Below, one piece after another: positions 34,440-43,778 of a DNA stretch of 64,000 nt. The stretch is from the NCBI RefSeq assembly GCF_014851915.1, contig NZ_JACVAP010000002.1:186001-250000 (forward strand), in the 5' to 3' direction. The first letter of the stretch is position 1. Every line of letters starts with the position of its first letter. Made by a program: the position numbers and the translations under genes. The notes below the pieces were generated by a model. The model worked only from the letters and a program-made list of their open reading frames with translations, was not told where the DNA came from and searched no databases. This stretch comes from Xanthomonas sp. XNM01. Its GTDB lineage: Bacteria; Pseudomonadota; Gammaproteobacteria; Xanthomonadales; Xanthomonadaceae.

Positions 34440-35377
34440 GCCAGGAACGTCACCCAGCGAATCCCGGCGCCGTCGGCGCCGACAAGATCGAGACCCATCA
34501 CCGGCAGCAGCTGTCGGCGCTGATCGATGGCGCCCTGGCGCCCGACGAGGCGCGCTTCCTGCTGCGCCGGCTCGAACACGACGATGAGCTTGCCGGCTGC
34601 TACGAGCGCTGGCAGCTGTGCGGCGACGTGATGCGCGGCCAGGTCGCCCGCACCGCCGATGCCGGTTTCAGCCAGCGGGTCGCCGCGGCGCTTGCCACCG
34701 AAGCCGCGGTCGAAGCCGTGCGCCCGATGGCCGCCACGACCGGGCGTCGCCATGGCTGGGCGCGCTGGGGCGGCGGTGGCGCCGCGCTGGCCGCTTCGGT
34801 GGCCGTGGTCGCCATGTTCGTCGGCCGGCAGCAGGACCCGGTGATCGATGCCGGCCCCGCACCGCTGGTCGCCGAACAGCGCATCGTCGAGCCCGCGCCG
34901 GCCCCAGCCGCCGTTGCACCGGCATCGGCGCCAGCCGCCGTCGCGGTGGCCAGCGCGGCGGTCGCGGCGGCCGCTGCTCCGGTGGCGCGGACCACGCCCC
35001 GCCGCGAGGCGGCACCGCGGACGCCCGCGATCGAGCGCGAGCCGGTGCAGGTCGCGGCCGTCGCGCCGGTGCGCGACAACCGCACGGTGGATGCCGCCAG
35101 CCGCCAGGTCGCGGACATCCTGCCGTTGGCGGCGGTGCCGGCGATCGGCTCGGCCGACAACGATCCCTTCGCCTCGGCTGCCCCCCTGCAGGCACGGCCG
35201 TGGCCACGCGCGGCGCTGCCGCAGGCCGCATCGGGGGCGTTCAACGCCAGCATCGGCGAGCGCGGCGATGCCGGCGCCACGTTCTATCCGTTCGAGCCGC
35301 GGCTGCCTGCCGAAGGGGTTTCCCCGCGGGCCGACCTGCCGGCGCCGCCGGATGCCGACACGCCCACGCGGCGCTGA
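34436..35377 (+). CDS. rseA: Anti-sigma-E factor RseA
   Basis: A 313-residue single-pass membrane anti-sigma factor. The cytoplasmic N-terminal RseA domain (about 20-85) has QQLSALIDGALAPDEARFLLRRL and CYERWQLCGDVMRGQ. A hydrophobic segment near 108-125 crosses the membrane. The periplasmic part is rich in Ala/Pro and low in complexity up to about 210, longer than E. coli RseA. Translation is coupled to rpoE (ATGA). Confidence 0.92.
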   Translation: MSQERHPANPGAVGADKIETHHRQQLSALIDGALAPDEARFLLRRLEHDDELAGCYERWQLCGDVMRGQVARTADAGFSQRVAAALATEAAVEAVRPMAATTGRRHGWARWGGGGAALAASVAVVAMFVGRQQDPVIDAGPAPLVAEQRIVEPAPAPAAVAPASAPAAVAVASAAVAAAAAPVARTTPRREAAPRTPAIEREPVQVAAVAPVRDNRTVDAASRQVADILPLAAVPAIGSADNDPFASAAPLQARPWPRAALPQAASGAFNASIGERGDAGATFYPFEPRLPAEGVSPRADLPAPPDADTPTRR

Positions 35378-35482
35378 TCCCCTTACCTTCACTTGTCCGG
35401 CGTCGCCGGTCCGCCCTGCCGCAGCCGCGGCGGGAACGGCGTCGCCTTGTCCCTTGCCACATCGTCGATAGGAGGCATCCTC

Positions 35483-37015
35483 ATGAATCCACGTGTCCGC
35501 AACGGAATGCTGGCCGCCCTGGTGCTGGCCGCGCCGCTGGCCGCCTGTGCCCGTTCCCCCGACAACGCCGCCGCCGCGTCGGCGCAGGCCACCACGGCCG
35601 CCGCGCCGGCGACCGCGCCTGCCGCGCCGCTGGTCACCGGCCTGCCGGACTTCACCCGGCTGGTCGAACAGGTCTCGCCCGGCGTGGTGAACATCGAAGT
35701 GCGCAGCTCGCCGCGCGCCGCCAGCCGCCGCGGCGGCATGCCGGACGAGGCGCAGATCCCGGAGATCTTCCGGCGTTTCTTCGGCCCGGGGTTCGGCATG
35801 CCCGAAGGCGACGGCCAGTCGCCGGCACGGCGCGGCATGGGCTCGGGCTTCATCATTTCCGATGACGGCTACGTGCTGACCAACCACCACGTGGTCGACG
35901 GCGCCGACACCATCACGGTCAAGCTGGCCGACCGGCGCGAGTTCGAGGCCAAGCTGATCGGCAGCGACGAGGGCTACGACGTGGCCCTGCTGAAGATCGA
36001 GGCCAAGGGCCTGCCCGAGCTGCGCCTGGGCAAGTCGGCCAGCCTCAAGCAAGGCCAGTGGGTGGTGGCGATCGGTTCGCCGCTGGGCCTGGAGCAGTCG
36101 GTCACCGCCGGCATCGTCAGCGCGCTGGGCCGCAGCGCCGGGCAGGGCCAGCAGTACGTGCCCTTCATCCAGACCGACGTGGCGATCAACCGCGGCAATT
36201 CCGGCGGTCCGCTGCTCAACACCTCCGGCGAAGTCGTCGGCATCAACTCGCAGATCCTCAGCAATTCCGGCGGCTACATGGGCGTGAGTTTCGCGATCCC
36301 TGTCGACGTGGCGATGAGCGCGGTCGAGCAGATCAAGAAGACCGGCCGGGTCAGTCGCGGCATGCTCGGCGTGACCATCCAGCCGATCGACGCGAACCGG
36401 GCCAAGGGCCTGGGGCTGGACAGCAGCCGCGGTGCGCTGGTCAACGGCGTCGAGCCCGACAGCGCGGCGGCCAAGGCCGGCATCCAGATCGGCGACGTCA
36501 TCACCGGAGTCAACGGCCAGCCGATCAACAGCAACTCCGACCTGCCGCCGCTGGTGGGCATGCTGCCGCCGGGCAGCAAGGCCAGGATCGAACTGATCCG
36601 CGACGGCAAGCCGCGCGAGCTGACCGTGACCCTGGGCGAGCTGGCCAGTGATGCCGAACGTGCGTCGACCATGGCGGCCGATGCCGGCGACGATGCGCCG
36701 GCCGCCGGTCCCAGCGCGATCGCCAAGCTCGGCATCGAGGCGGCCGACCTGAACGCGGCCAGCCGCCGCCAGCTGGGCCTCGAGAGCGGCGAGGGCGTGC
36801 GGATCACCGCGGTCAGTTCGATGGCCGCGCGTGAGGCCAACCTGGCACCGGGCCTGGTGATCCTGCGCGTGCGCAACACGCCGGTCGGCAGCGTCGCCGA
36901 GCTGGAGCGGGCACTGCGTCCGCTGAAGGACGGCGACGTGGCCATGCTGCTGGTGCGTTCGCCGAACGGGTCCAGCGGTTTCGTTGCGGTCCCGGTCGGC
37001 GCGGGCGACCAGTAA
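35483..37015 (+). CDS. mucD: Periplasmic serine protease, DegP/MucD family
   Basis: A 510-residue Do-type protease that degrades misfolded envelope proteins. A signal with a lipobox-like LAAC near residue 22 suggests a lipoprotein. The triad is His in TNHHVVDGA, Asp in GYDVALLKI and Ser in GNSGGPLL. Two PDZ domains follow (about 290-390 and 420-505). AGGAGG lies seven bases before the ATG at 35483. As the third gene after rpoE-rseA it belongs to the envelope stress operon. A hairpin follows at 37027-37061. Confidence 0.95.
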   Translation: MNPRVRNGMLAALVLAAPLAACARSPDNAAAASAQATTAAAPATAPAAPLVTGLPDFTRLVEQVSPGVVNIEVRSSPRAASRRGGMPDEAQIPEIFRRFFGPGFGMPEGDGQSPARRGMGSGFIISDDGYVLTNHHVVDGADTITVKLADRREFEAKLIGSDEGYDVALLKIEAKGLPELRLGKSASLKQGQWVVAIGSPLGLEQSVTAGIVSALGRSAGQGQQYVPFIQTDVAINRGNSGGPLLNTSGEVVGINSQILSNSGGYMGVSFAIPVDVAMSAVEQIKKTGRVSRGMLGVTIQPIDANRAKGLGLDSSRGALVNGVEPDSAAAKAGIQIGDVITGVNGQPINSNSDLPPLVGMLPPGSKARIELIRDGKPRELTVTLGELASDAERASTMAADAGDDAPAAGPSAIAKLGIEAADLNAASRRQLGLESGEGVRITAVSSMAAREANLAPGLVILRVRNTPVGSVAELERALRPLKDGDVAMLLVRSPNGSSGFVAVPVGAGDQ

Positions 37016-37026
37016 GGCGGACCGAT

Positions 37027-37061
37027 CCGGGATGGACGGCCATTGGGCCGCTCCATCCCGG
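37027..37061 (+). terminator. Hairpin after mucD
   Basis: CCGGGATGGA (37027-37036) pairs with TCCATCCCGG (37052-37061), and an inner CGGCC with GGCCG. The 15-bp stem with one bulge is stable but not followed by T. It probably separates mucD from the lepA promoter. Confidence 0.6.
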
Positions 37062-37121
37062 CGTCCGACCGGGCGGGTGCGGCGCGATCGCCGAGGTGGC
37101 CGTGAAACCTCCCCCGGCCGT

Positions 37122-37132
37122 GCGATAATCGC
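37122..37132 (+). promoter_or_regulatory. -10 region of the lepA promoter
   Basis: GATAAT (37124-37129) sits inside the palindrome GCGATAATCGC, about 40 bases before the lepA ATG. The same 11-base palindrome occurs upstream of metG (63952-63962). Confidence 0.5.
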
Positions 37133-37168
37133 CCGTTGACCCGACGACGGCCGTCCCGCCGCCCCCAC

Positions 37169-38977
37169 ATGTCCTCCGATTCCATGCGGTTCATCCGCAA
37201 CTTCTCCATCATCGCCCACGTCGACCACGGCAAGTCGACCCTCGCCGACCGCATCATCCAGCTGTGTGGTGGCCTGGAAGCGCGCGAGATGGAGGCGCAG
37301 GTGCTCGACTCGAACCCGATCGAGCGCGAGCGCGGCATCACCATCAAGGCCCAGTCCGTCTCGCTGCCGTACAAGGCGAAGGATGGCAACACCTATTTCC
37401 TGAACTTCATCGACACCCCCGGCCACGTCGACTTCTCCTACGAGGTCAGCCGCTCGCTGGCCGCGTGCGAAGGCGCGCTGCTGGTGGTCGACGCAGCCCA
37501 GGGCGTGGAGGCGCAGTCGGTCGCCAACTGCTACACCGCGGTGGAGCAGGGCCTGGAAGTGGTGCCGGTGCTGAACAAGATCGACCTGCCGACCGCCGAC
37601 ATCGACCGGGCCAAGGCCGAGATTGAGGCGGTGATCGGCATCGACGCCGAGGACGCGGTCGCGGTCAGCGCCAAGACCGGGCTCAACGTCGGCGACGTGC
37701 TCGAGGCGATCGTGCACCGGATCCCGCCGCCGCAGCCGCGCGACACCGACAAGCTGCAGGCGCTGATCATCGATTCCTGGTTCGACAACTACCTGGGCGT
37801 GGTCTCGCTGGTGCGCGTGATGCAGGGCGAGATCAAGGCCAAGAGCAAGATCCTGGTGATGTCGACCGGGCGCGCGCACGAGGTCGACAAGGTCGGCGTG
37901 TTCACCCCCAAGCGCAAGGAACTGCCTGCGCTGCGTGCGGGCGAGGTGGGCTGGATCACCGCGTCGATCAAGGACGTGCACGGTGCGCCGGTCGGCGACA
38001 CCCTGACCCTGGCCGCCGACCCGGCGCCCAAGCCGCTGCCCGGCTTCCAGGAAATGCAGCCACGCGTGTTCGCCGGCCTGTTCCCGGTCAACGCCGAGGA
38101 CTACCCGGCGCTGCGCGAGGCGCTGGACAAGCTGCGCCTGAACGATGCGGCGCTGCGTTTCGAGCCCGAGAGCTCGGAGGCGATGGGCTTCGGCTTCCGC
38201 TGCGGCTTCCTCGGCATGCTGCACATGGAGATCGTGCAGGAGCGCCTGGAGCGCGAGTACGACCTGGACCTGATCACCACCGCGCCGACCGTGATCTACG
38301 AGGTGCTGCGCACCGACGGCACGGTGATGCCGCTGGACAACCCGGCCAAGCTGCCGCAGTCGAACCTGATCGACGAGGTGCGCGAGCCGATCATCCGCGC
38401 CAACATCCTCACGCCCGAAGCCTACATCGGCAACATCATCAAGCTGTGCGAGGAAAAGCGCGGCGTGCAGATCGGCATCACCTACATGGCCAGCCAGGTG
38501 CAGATCAGCTACGAACTGCCGATGGCCGAAGTGGTGCTGGACTTCTTCGACAAGCTCAAGTCGGTCAGCCGCGGCTACGCGTCGCTGGACTACCACTTCC
38601 TGCGTTTCGAGGCCGGCCCGTTCGTGCGCCTGGACACGCTGATCAACGGCGACCGCGTCGATGCGCTGTCGCTGATCGTGCACCGCAGCCACGCCGACCG
38701 GCGCGGCCGCGAGCTGTGCGAGAAGATGAAGGACCTGATCCCGCGGCAGATGTTCGACGTGGCGATCCAGTCCGCGGTCGGCTCGCAGATCATCGCCCGC
38801 AGCACGGTCAAGGCGATGCGCAAGAACGTGCTGGCCAAGTGCTACGGCGGCGACATCAGCCGCAAGAAGAAGCTTCTGGAAAAGCAGAAGGAAGGCAAGA
38901 AGCGGATGAAGCAGGTCGGCCGTGTCGAGATCCCGCAGGAGGCCTTCCTGGCCGTGCTGCAGGTCGACAGCAAGTAA
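37169..38977 (+). CDS. lepA: Elongation factor 4 (LepA)
   Basis: A 602-residue translational GTPase that back-translocates or helps assembly of ribosomes. G1 is AHVDHGKST (16-24), G2 in RGITIKAQ, G3 in DTPGHVDF, G4 in NKIDLP. The LepA-specific C-terminal domain ends with [18 protein letters not shown]. The ATG at 37169 ([11 protein letters not shown]) is chosen by family length; a TTG 33 bases earlier or an ATG five codons later are possible. It heads the lepA-lepB-rnc-era-recO group. Confidence 0.97.
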   Translation: MSSDSMRFIRNFSIIAHVDHGKSTLADRIIQLCGGLEAREMEAQVLDSNPIERERGITIKAQSVSLPYKAKDGNTYFLNFIDTPGHVDFSYEVSRSLAACEGALLVVDAAQGVEAQSVANCYTAVEQGLEVVPVLNKIDLPTADIDRAKAEIEAVIGIDAEDAVAVSAKTGLNVGDVLEAIVHRIPPPQPRDTDKLQALIIDSWFDNYLGVVSLVRVMQGEIKAKSKILVMSTGRAHEVDKVGVFTPKRKELPALRAGEVGWITASIKDVHGAPVGDTLTLAADPAPKPLPGFQEMQPRVFAGLFPVNAEDYPALREALDKLRLNDAALRFEPESSEAMGFGFRCGFLGMLHMEIVQERLEREYDLDLITTAPTVIYEVLRTDGTVMPLDNPAKLPQSNLIDEVREPIIRANILTPEAYIGNIIKLCEEKRGVQIGITYMASQVQISYELPMAEVVLDFFDKLKSVSRGYASLDYHFLRFEAGPFVRLDTLINGDRVDALSLIVHRSHADRRGRELCEKMKDLIPRQMFDVAIQSAVGSQIIARSTVKAMRKNVLAKCYGGDISRKKKLLEKQKEGKKRMKQVGRVEIPQEAFLAVLQVDSK

Positions 38978-39026
38978 GCTTCATCGTGTCGTTGGCTCCA
39001 CATTCCCACCCGCTGCAGGATCGCGC

Positions 39027-39827
39027 ATGAAATGGTTTGAGATCGGCCTGGTCGTGCTGACCTTCGCCACCGGCATCATCTGGCTGCTGGACCGGCTGTT
39101 CTTCGCCAAGCGGCGTGTCGCCCGCGGCGGTCTGCTGGACGAGGAGCCGGTGGTCGTCGACTACTCGCGCGCGTTCTTTCCGGTGCTGGCCCTGGTGCTG
39201 GTGCTGCGCAGCTTCATCGCCGAGCCGTACAAGATCCCGTCCAGCTCGATGATGCCCAACCTGCTGATCGGCGACTTCATCCTGGTCAACAAGTTCGCCT
39301 ACGGCCTGCGCCTGCCGATCAACAACCACAAGTTCGTGTCGCTGGGCGAGCCCGAGCGCGGCGACGTGGTGGTGTTCAAGCCGCCGCACGCACCGGACCA
39401 GAACTGGATCAAGCGCGTGGTCGGGCTGCCGGGCGACCGGATCGGCTTCCACGGCGACACCCTCTACATCAACGGCGAGCCGGTGACCTACCAGCTGCAG
39501 GGCGAGTACGTCGGCCAGGGCAAGGGCGTGGAGATGAATGGCGCCTCGTTGCTGACCGAGGAGCTGCCGGGCCGCTCGCACAGCGTGCTGGAGTGGGTCG
39601 GCCGCGCCAATCCGGCCGGCCAGGGTGACTGGACCGTGCCGGAGGGCCAGTATTTCGTCATGGGCGACAATCGGGATAATAGCGAGGACAGCCGGTTCTG
39701 GACCCAGACCCACTTCCTTCCGGAAGCCAACCTGCGGGGCAAGGCGTTCCTGATCTGGCTGAACTGCGATGACTGGTTCTGCAAGGGGAGTTTCGATCCG
39801 TCGCGGATCGGGACGACGGTCAAGTGA
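39027..39827 (+). CDS. lepB: Signal peptidase I
   Basis: LepB removes signal peptides at the outer face of the inner membrane. The 266-residue protein has two N-terminal hydrophobic segments (about 5-22 and 48-62). The Ser-Lys dyad is S74 in IPSSSMMP and K129 in WIKRVVGLPGD. Box E is GDNRDNSEDSR. The ATG at 39027 follows GCAGGA. It lies 49 bases after lepA, the conserved order. Confidence 0.95.
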   Translation: MKWFEIGLVVLTFATGIIWLLDRLFFAKRRVARGGLLDEEPVVVDYSRAFFPVLALVLVLRSFIAEPYKIPSSSMMPNLLIGDFILVNKFAYGLRLPINNHKFVSLGEPERGDVVVFKPPHAPDQNWIKRVVGLPGDRIGFHGDTLYINGEPVTYQLQGEYVGQGKGVEMNGASLLTEELPGRSHSVLEWVGRANPAGQGDWTVPEGQYFVMGDNRDNSEDSRFWTQTHFLPEANLRGKAFLIWLNCDDWFCKGSFDPSRIGTTVK

Positions 39828-39859
39828 CGCGCCCGATGGCGCCTCCAAGGGGAATGGCA

Positions 39860-40237
39860 ATGAAGCGCAAGCAAGGCGGTCTGAGCCTGGTGGGATTCCT
39901 GATCGTGCTGGCGGTGATGGGGTTCGCCGCCTACGTGGGCATGAAGCTGTTCCCGATGTACCAGGAGTACTACTCGGTGCGTTCGGCGATGAAGGGGCTG
40001 TCCGGTGAGCCGGGCGTGGCCGACATGGATCCGTCGCGGATCCAGGACCTGTTCTTCCGTCGCCTGTACATCAACTACTCCGAGAACGTGAAGCCGGCGA
40101 ACGTGAAGTTCGAGCGGACCAATGGCGGCTGGAAGATGCGGGTGAACTACGAGGTGCGGCGCCCGCTGGTGGGCAATCTCGACGTGGTCGGCCGCTTCGA
40201 CTCCACCCAGGAACTGACGCGGTCCGGTGGCGGCTGA
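39860..40237 (+). CDS. DUF4845 protein with a pilin-like N-terminus
   Basis: A 125-residue membrane-anchored protein of family DUF4845, frequently found between lepB and rnc. The N-terminus [20 protein letters not shown] resembles a type IV prepilin leader and helix (basic leader, Gly before a hydrophobic stretch), but lacks the Glu at +5 of the mature pilin. The rest is probably periplasmic. The ATG at 39860 has AAGGGG seven bases upstream; an ATG at 39854 or a GTG at 39824 are alternatives. It overlaps rnc by 11 bases. Confidence 0.8.
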   Translation: MKRKQGGLSLVGFLIVLAVMGFAAYVGMKLFPMYQEYYSVRSAMKGLSGEPGVADMDPSRIQDLFFRRLYINYSENVKPANVKFERTNGGWKMRVNYEVRRPLVGNLDVVGRFDSTQELTRSGGG

Positions 40238-40901
40238 GCGCACCATCCTGCGTGACCGGATCGGGCATCCGTTCGCCGATCCGGCGCTGCTGGCGCAGGC
40301 GCTGACCCATCGCAGCGCCGGCGCCCCGCACAACGAACGTCTGGAATTCCTCGGCGACGGGGTGGTCAACCTGCTGGCGGCCGAGGCACTGTACCTGCGC
40401 TGGCCCAAGGCCGACGAGGGCGTGCTGACCCGGGCCCGGGCCGAACTGGTGCGCGAAGGCTCGCTGGCCACGATCGCGCGGCAGCTCGAACTCGGCGAGC
40501 GCCTGACCCTGGGACCGGGCGAGCTCAAGTCCGGTGGTTTCCGTCGCGATTCGATCCTGGCCGACGCGCTGGAGGCGGTGGTCGCGGCGATCTACCTAGA
40601 TGCCGGCTACGAGGGCTGCCGCAAGGCGGTGCTGCCGTGGTTCGAGCAGGCCCTGGCCGCGCTGCCGGTCGGCAAGCCGGAAAAGGACGCCAAGACCCGG
40701 CTGCAGGAGTGGCTGCAGGCCCGCCAGCGGCCGCTGCCGGTCTACGAGCTGGTGTCCGAATCCGGGGAGGAGCACGCCAAGGTGTTCCTGGCCCGGTGTA
40801 CCCTGAGCGAACCGCCGCTGAGCGCCGAGGGCCAAGGCACCTCGCGCCGTCTGGCGGAACAGGCCGCGGCACTGGCGGCCATCGACCAGCTGGCGTCCTG
40901 A
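40227..40901 (+). CDS. rnc: Ribonuclease III
   Basis: RNase III cuts double-stranded RNA in rRNA and mRNA processing. The 224-residue protein has the signature [16 protein letters not shown] (here Gly where most have Ser after GD), the second acidic site [15 protein letters not shown], and a C-terminal dsRNA-binding domain from about residue 150 ([11 protein letters not shown]). It starts with GTG at 40227 within the end of the DUF4845 gene. era follows after 25 bases. Confidence 0.95.
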   Translation: MAAERTILRDRIGHPFADPALLAQALTHRSAGAPHNERLEFLGDGVVNLLAAEALYLRWPKADEGVLTRARAELVREGSLATIARQLELGERLTLGPGELKSGGFRRDSILADALEAVVAAIYLDAGYEGCRKAVLPWFEQALAALPVGKPEKDAKTRLQEWLQARQRPLPVYELVSESGEEHAKVFLARCTLSEPPLSAEGQGTSRRLAEQAAALAAIDQLAS

Positions 40902-40926
40902 CGCCGGCAACCAAGAGCGGCAACGT

Positions 40927-41847
40927 GTGAACCAAGAACAGACCCCTTCCCACCGCTGCGGCAGCGTCGCGGTGATCGGCCGGCCCAACGTCGGCAAATC
41001 CACCCTGACCAACGCCCTGGTCGGCGCCAAGGTCAGCATCGTCTCCAACCGGCCGCAGACCACGCGCCACCGGTTGCTTGGCATCGCCACGGTCGAGGGC
41101 GGCCAGCTGCTGCTGGTCGACACGCCCGGCCTGCATCGCCAGCAGGGCCGCTTCAAGGCCTCGGCGATGAGCCGGGTGATGAACCGGGCTGCGCGCGGCG
41201 CGCTGGAGGACGTCGACGTCGGTCTGATGGTGGTCGAGGCCGGGCGCTGGGACGAAGAAGACACCCTGGCCTTCAATGTGCTGAAAGACGCCGGCATCCC
41301 GGTGGTGCTGGCGATCAACAAGATCGACCGGCTCAAGGACAAGACCGCGCTGCTGCCGTTCCTGGCCCAGGTCAGCGACGGCCGCGAGTTCGCCGGCATC
41401 CATCCGCTGTCGGCGCTCAAGCGCAACGGCCTGGAAGCGCTGGTCCGCGACCTGCTGGCACTGGTGCCGGAGGCGCCGCCGGCATACGACGAGGACGAGA
41501 TCACCGACCGCAGCCAGCGTTTCCTGGCTGGCGAGCTGGTCCGCGAGCAGCTGATGCGCCAGCTGGGCGAAGAGCTGCCCTATGCCACCACGGTCGAGAT
41601 CGAGCGCTTCGCCGAAGACGGCGAGCTGCTGCGCATCGGCGCGGTGATCTGGGTCGAGCGCGAGGGCCAGAAGCCGATCGTGATCGGCAAGGGCGGCACC
41701 CGCCTGCGCGAGATCGGCAGCAAGGCACGCGGACAGATGGAGCGCCTGTTCGGACGCAAGGTGTTCCTGGAAACCTGGGTGCGCGTGCGCGAGGGCTGGT
41801 CCGACGACGAGTCGGCGCTGAAGGCCTTCGGCTACGGCGACAACTGA
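40927..41847 (+). CDS. era: GTPase Era
   Basis: Era binds 16S rRNA and helps mature the small ribosomal subunit. The 306-residue protein has G1 GRPNVGKS (18-25), G2 RPQTTRHR, G3 DTPGLH and G4 NKIDRL, then a KH domain with [14 protein letters not shown] and ENSARKQ-like end. It starts with GTG at 40927. rnc-era-recO is a conserved group in proteobacteria. Confidence 0.97.
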   Translation: MNQEQTPSHRCGSVAVIGRPNVGKSTLTNALVGAKVSIVSNRPQTTRHRLLGIATVEGGQLLLVDTPGLHRQQGRFKASAMSRVMNRAARGALEDVDVGLMVVEAGRWDEEDTLAFNVLKDAGIPVVLAINKIDRLKDKTALLPFLAQVSDGREFAGIHPLSALKRNGLEALVRDLLALVPEAPPAYDEDEITDRSQRFLAGELVREQLMRQLGEELPYATTVEIERFAEDGELLRIGAVIWVEREGQKPIVIGKGGTRLREIGSKARGQMERLFGRKVFLETWVRVREGWSDDESALKAFGYGDN

Positions 41848-41889
41848 CCGGCTCGCGCTTCCTGCGCGGCGCACGCTGACGGGCCGGTC

Positions 41890-42630
41890 ATGCGGATCGA
41901 TGGCGACAGCGGGTTCGTGCTGCACGCGCGCCCCTGGCGCGAGACCAGCCTGCTGGTCGAGGTGCTGAGCCAGGCCCACGGCCGGATCGGCCTGGTCGCG
42001 CGCGGCGTCACCGGTCCGAAACGGCACGTGCTGCGCGCCGCGCTGCAGCCACTGCAGTGGATCCGTTACGACGCGTCGCAGACCGGTGAGCTGGCCCAGC
42101 TGCGCCAGGCCGAGGCGCTGGACGCCGCGCCGCTGCTGAGCGGCGATGCGCTGCTGGCCGCGTTCTATCTCAACGAACTGGTGCTGCGCCTGGCGCCGCG
42201 CCAGGACCCGCTGCCCGACCTGCATGCCGCGTACGCGCGGACACGCGAGTGCCTGCGCATGGGCGAACCGCTGGCCTGGAGCCTGCGCCGGTTCGAGCGC
42301 GACCTGCTCGATGCGCTGGGCGTGGGTGTGATCGCCGACAGCGATGGCGACGGCGAGCCGATCGATCCGGCCGCGCGCTATCGCCTCGAGCCCGAACACG
42401 GTGCGCGCAGGCTGCTGACCGACCGCGGTGGGGGCGAACGCAGCGCCGCCGCGACCGGCAGCGCGCTGCTCGCGCTTGCGGCCGATGAGCAGCCCGACAG
42501 CGAGGATCTGGCAAGCCTGCGACTGCCGCTGCGCACGGTGCTGGCCCATCACCTCGGCCCGCGCGGGCTGAAATCCTGGGACATGCTGGCCGACCTTGGC
42601 CGGCTGCGGAAGCCCGAACCGCGGGCCTGA
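41890..42630 (+). CDS. recO: DNA repair protein RecO
   Basis: RecO acts with RecR (10515) in RecA loading. The 246-residue protein starts [20 protein letters not shown] with the OB-fold strand pattern and [14 protein letters not shown], followed by the helical part with [10 protein letters not shown] and the C-terminal [13 protein letters not shown]. Cys residues for a zinc finger are absent, as in other gammaproteobacteria. A hairpin directly follows the stop. Confidence 0.93.
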   Translation: MRIDGDSGFVLHARPWRETSLLVEVLSQAHGRIGLVARGVTGPKRHVLRAALQPLQWIRYDASQTGELAQLRQAEALDAAPLLSGDALLAAFYLNELVLRLAPRQDPLPDLHAAYARTRECLRMGEPLAWSLRRFERDLLDALGVGVIADSDGDGEPIDPAARYRLEPEHGARRLLTDRGGGERSAAATGSALLALAADEQPDSEDLASLRLPLRTVLAHHLGPRGLKSWDMLADLGRLRKPEPRA

Positions 42631-42633
42631 CGG

Positions 42634-42650
42634 CCGGTTCCCCGAACCGG
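42634..42650 (+). terminator. Hairpin after recO
   Basis: CCGGTTC and GAACCGG form a perfect 7-bp stem with a 3-base loop, 3 bases past the recO stop, without a T run. It probably marks the end of the lepA-recO transcript. Confidence 0.5.
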
Positions 42651-43157
42651 ACGTCGGCGCGTGCGGACAGTGCGTGGCGCTTCAACGAGCACGCTCGGCA
42701 ACACCACCACGTTTGCGCGCTTTCGTATCCGCACAGCCAGTGGGCGCAGCCGGCGATCCGTCGATCAGGCACTCGGGATGCGCGGGGCGATGCGTGTCTG
42801 CTGCTCGTCGTGCGATGCCTCACGCGGACGTCTGTCCATGCAGCCGATGCGCGCCTCGATCACACGATGCGGCACGCGGCTTTCCACACGCGGCGCCGCG
42901 CCCGCATCGATGCGCGCAGGACGCCGCATCGGCGCAACCACCAAGCGCTTTCGATCATCGGGAGGATCGCGCGGCGGTGGCGGCGGCGCGTGCCGCGCCA
43001 TCTCCGCATCGAGCGGGCGTCCCGACACCGCTCGCGATGCCGCGCGCGACGCGCCTGCCGCCGGCCTCGCACGGAAGCTGGACCGATGCACACTGCCGCG
43101 ATCCGGCCGCGTCGGCCCGACCGGCATCCCCGATCCATGATGCGACGGCGCACCATC
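42651..43157. other. Long intergenic region between recO and the GNAT gene
   Basis: About 500 bases. Open frames exist on both strands but are Arg/Pro/Ser-rich, lack domains, and their codon third positions do not show the strong GC bias of real genes here. No RNA gene or repeat was recognised. It could hold a small RNA or a decayed gene. Confidence 0.45.
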
Positions 43158-43163
43158 TAGAAT
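43158..43163 (+). promoter_or_regulatory. -10 box directly before the GNAT start codon
   Basis: TAGAAT ends six bases before the ATG at 43170. Transcription would begin at or next to the start codon, giving a leaderless mRNA; no Shine-Dalgarno sequence is visible. No clear -35 was found. Confidence 0.55.
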
Positions 43164-43169
43164 GGCGTG

Positions 43170-43778
43170 ATGACGACCCCACTCGACATCCGCAGCGTGC
43201 GCGGGCCCGACATCGGGCCATGGCTGGACGCTGTGGCGGCATTGCGCATCGCCGTGTTCCGCGACTGGCCGTATCTGTACGACGGCGACCTGGCCTACGA
43301 GCACGCTTACCTGCGCGCCTACGCGCAGTCGCCCGACAGCGTGTTCGTGCTTGCGCTGGAGGACGGGCGCGTGGTCGGCGCGTCCACCGGCTTGCCGCTG
43401 GAAGACGACACCGAGGCCTTCGGCGCCCCGTTCGCCGCCACCGGCGTGCCGGCCGCGCAGGTGTTCTACTTCGGCGAATCGGTGCTGCTGCCGGCGTACC
43501 GCGGCCGCGGAGCGGGACATGCGTTCTTCGACCGGCGTGAAGCCCACGCACGTGCGCTGGGGCGTTTCCGCTGGACCGCCTTCTGCGCGGTCGACCGCGA
43601 CGACAACGATCCCCGCCGGCCGGCAGGGTATCGGCCCAACGACGTGTTCTGGCACAGGCGCGGCTACGCGCGGCAGCCGGGCATGACCATGCAACTGCGC
43701 TGGAACGAGGCCGGCGTCGGCGAGACCACGCACGCGCTGACCTTCTGGCTGCGCGACTGGAAGGAGGATCTGCGATGA
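43170..43778 (+). CDS. GNAT-family N-acetyltransferase
   Basis: A 202-residue acetyltransferase. The acetyl-CoA binding motif is LPAYRGRGAGHAFF, preceded by the beta strand FYFGESVLL and an upstream core AYAQSPDSVFVLALEDGRVVGAS. The ATG at 43170 is preferred over a GTG three bases earlier. It overlaps the following nitrilase gene by four bases (ATGA), so the two proteins are likely partners in one pathway. The substrate is unknown. Confidence 0.85.
   Translation: MTTPLDIRSVRGPDIGPWLDAVAALRIAVFRDWPYLYDGDLAYEHAYLRAYAQSPDSVFVLALEDGRVVGASTGLPLEDDTEAFGAPFAATGVPAAQVFYFGESVLLPAYRGRGAGHAFFDRREAHARALGRFRWTAFCAVDRDDNDPRRPAGYRPNDVFWHRRGYARQPGMTMQLRWNEAGVGETTHALTFWLRDWKEDLR

Noticed and set aside
34298-38692. 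Minus-strand frame of 1464 codons opposite rseA, mucD and lepA
   Set aside because: All three plus-strand genes are unambiguous; the long antisense frame follows from codon bias and lacks family features.
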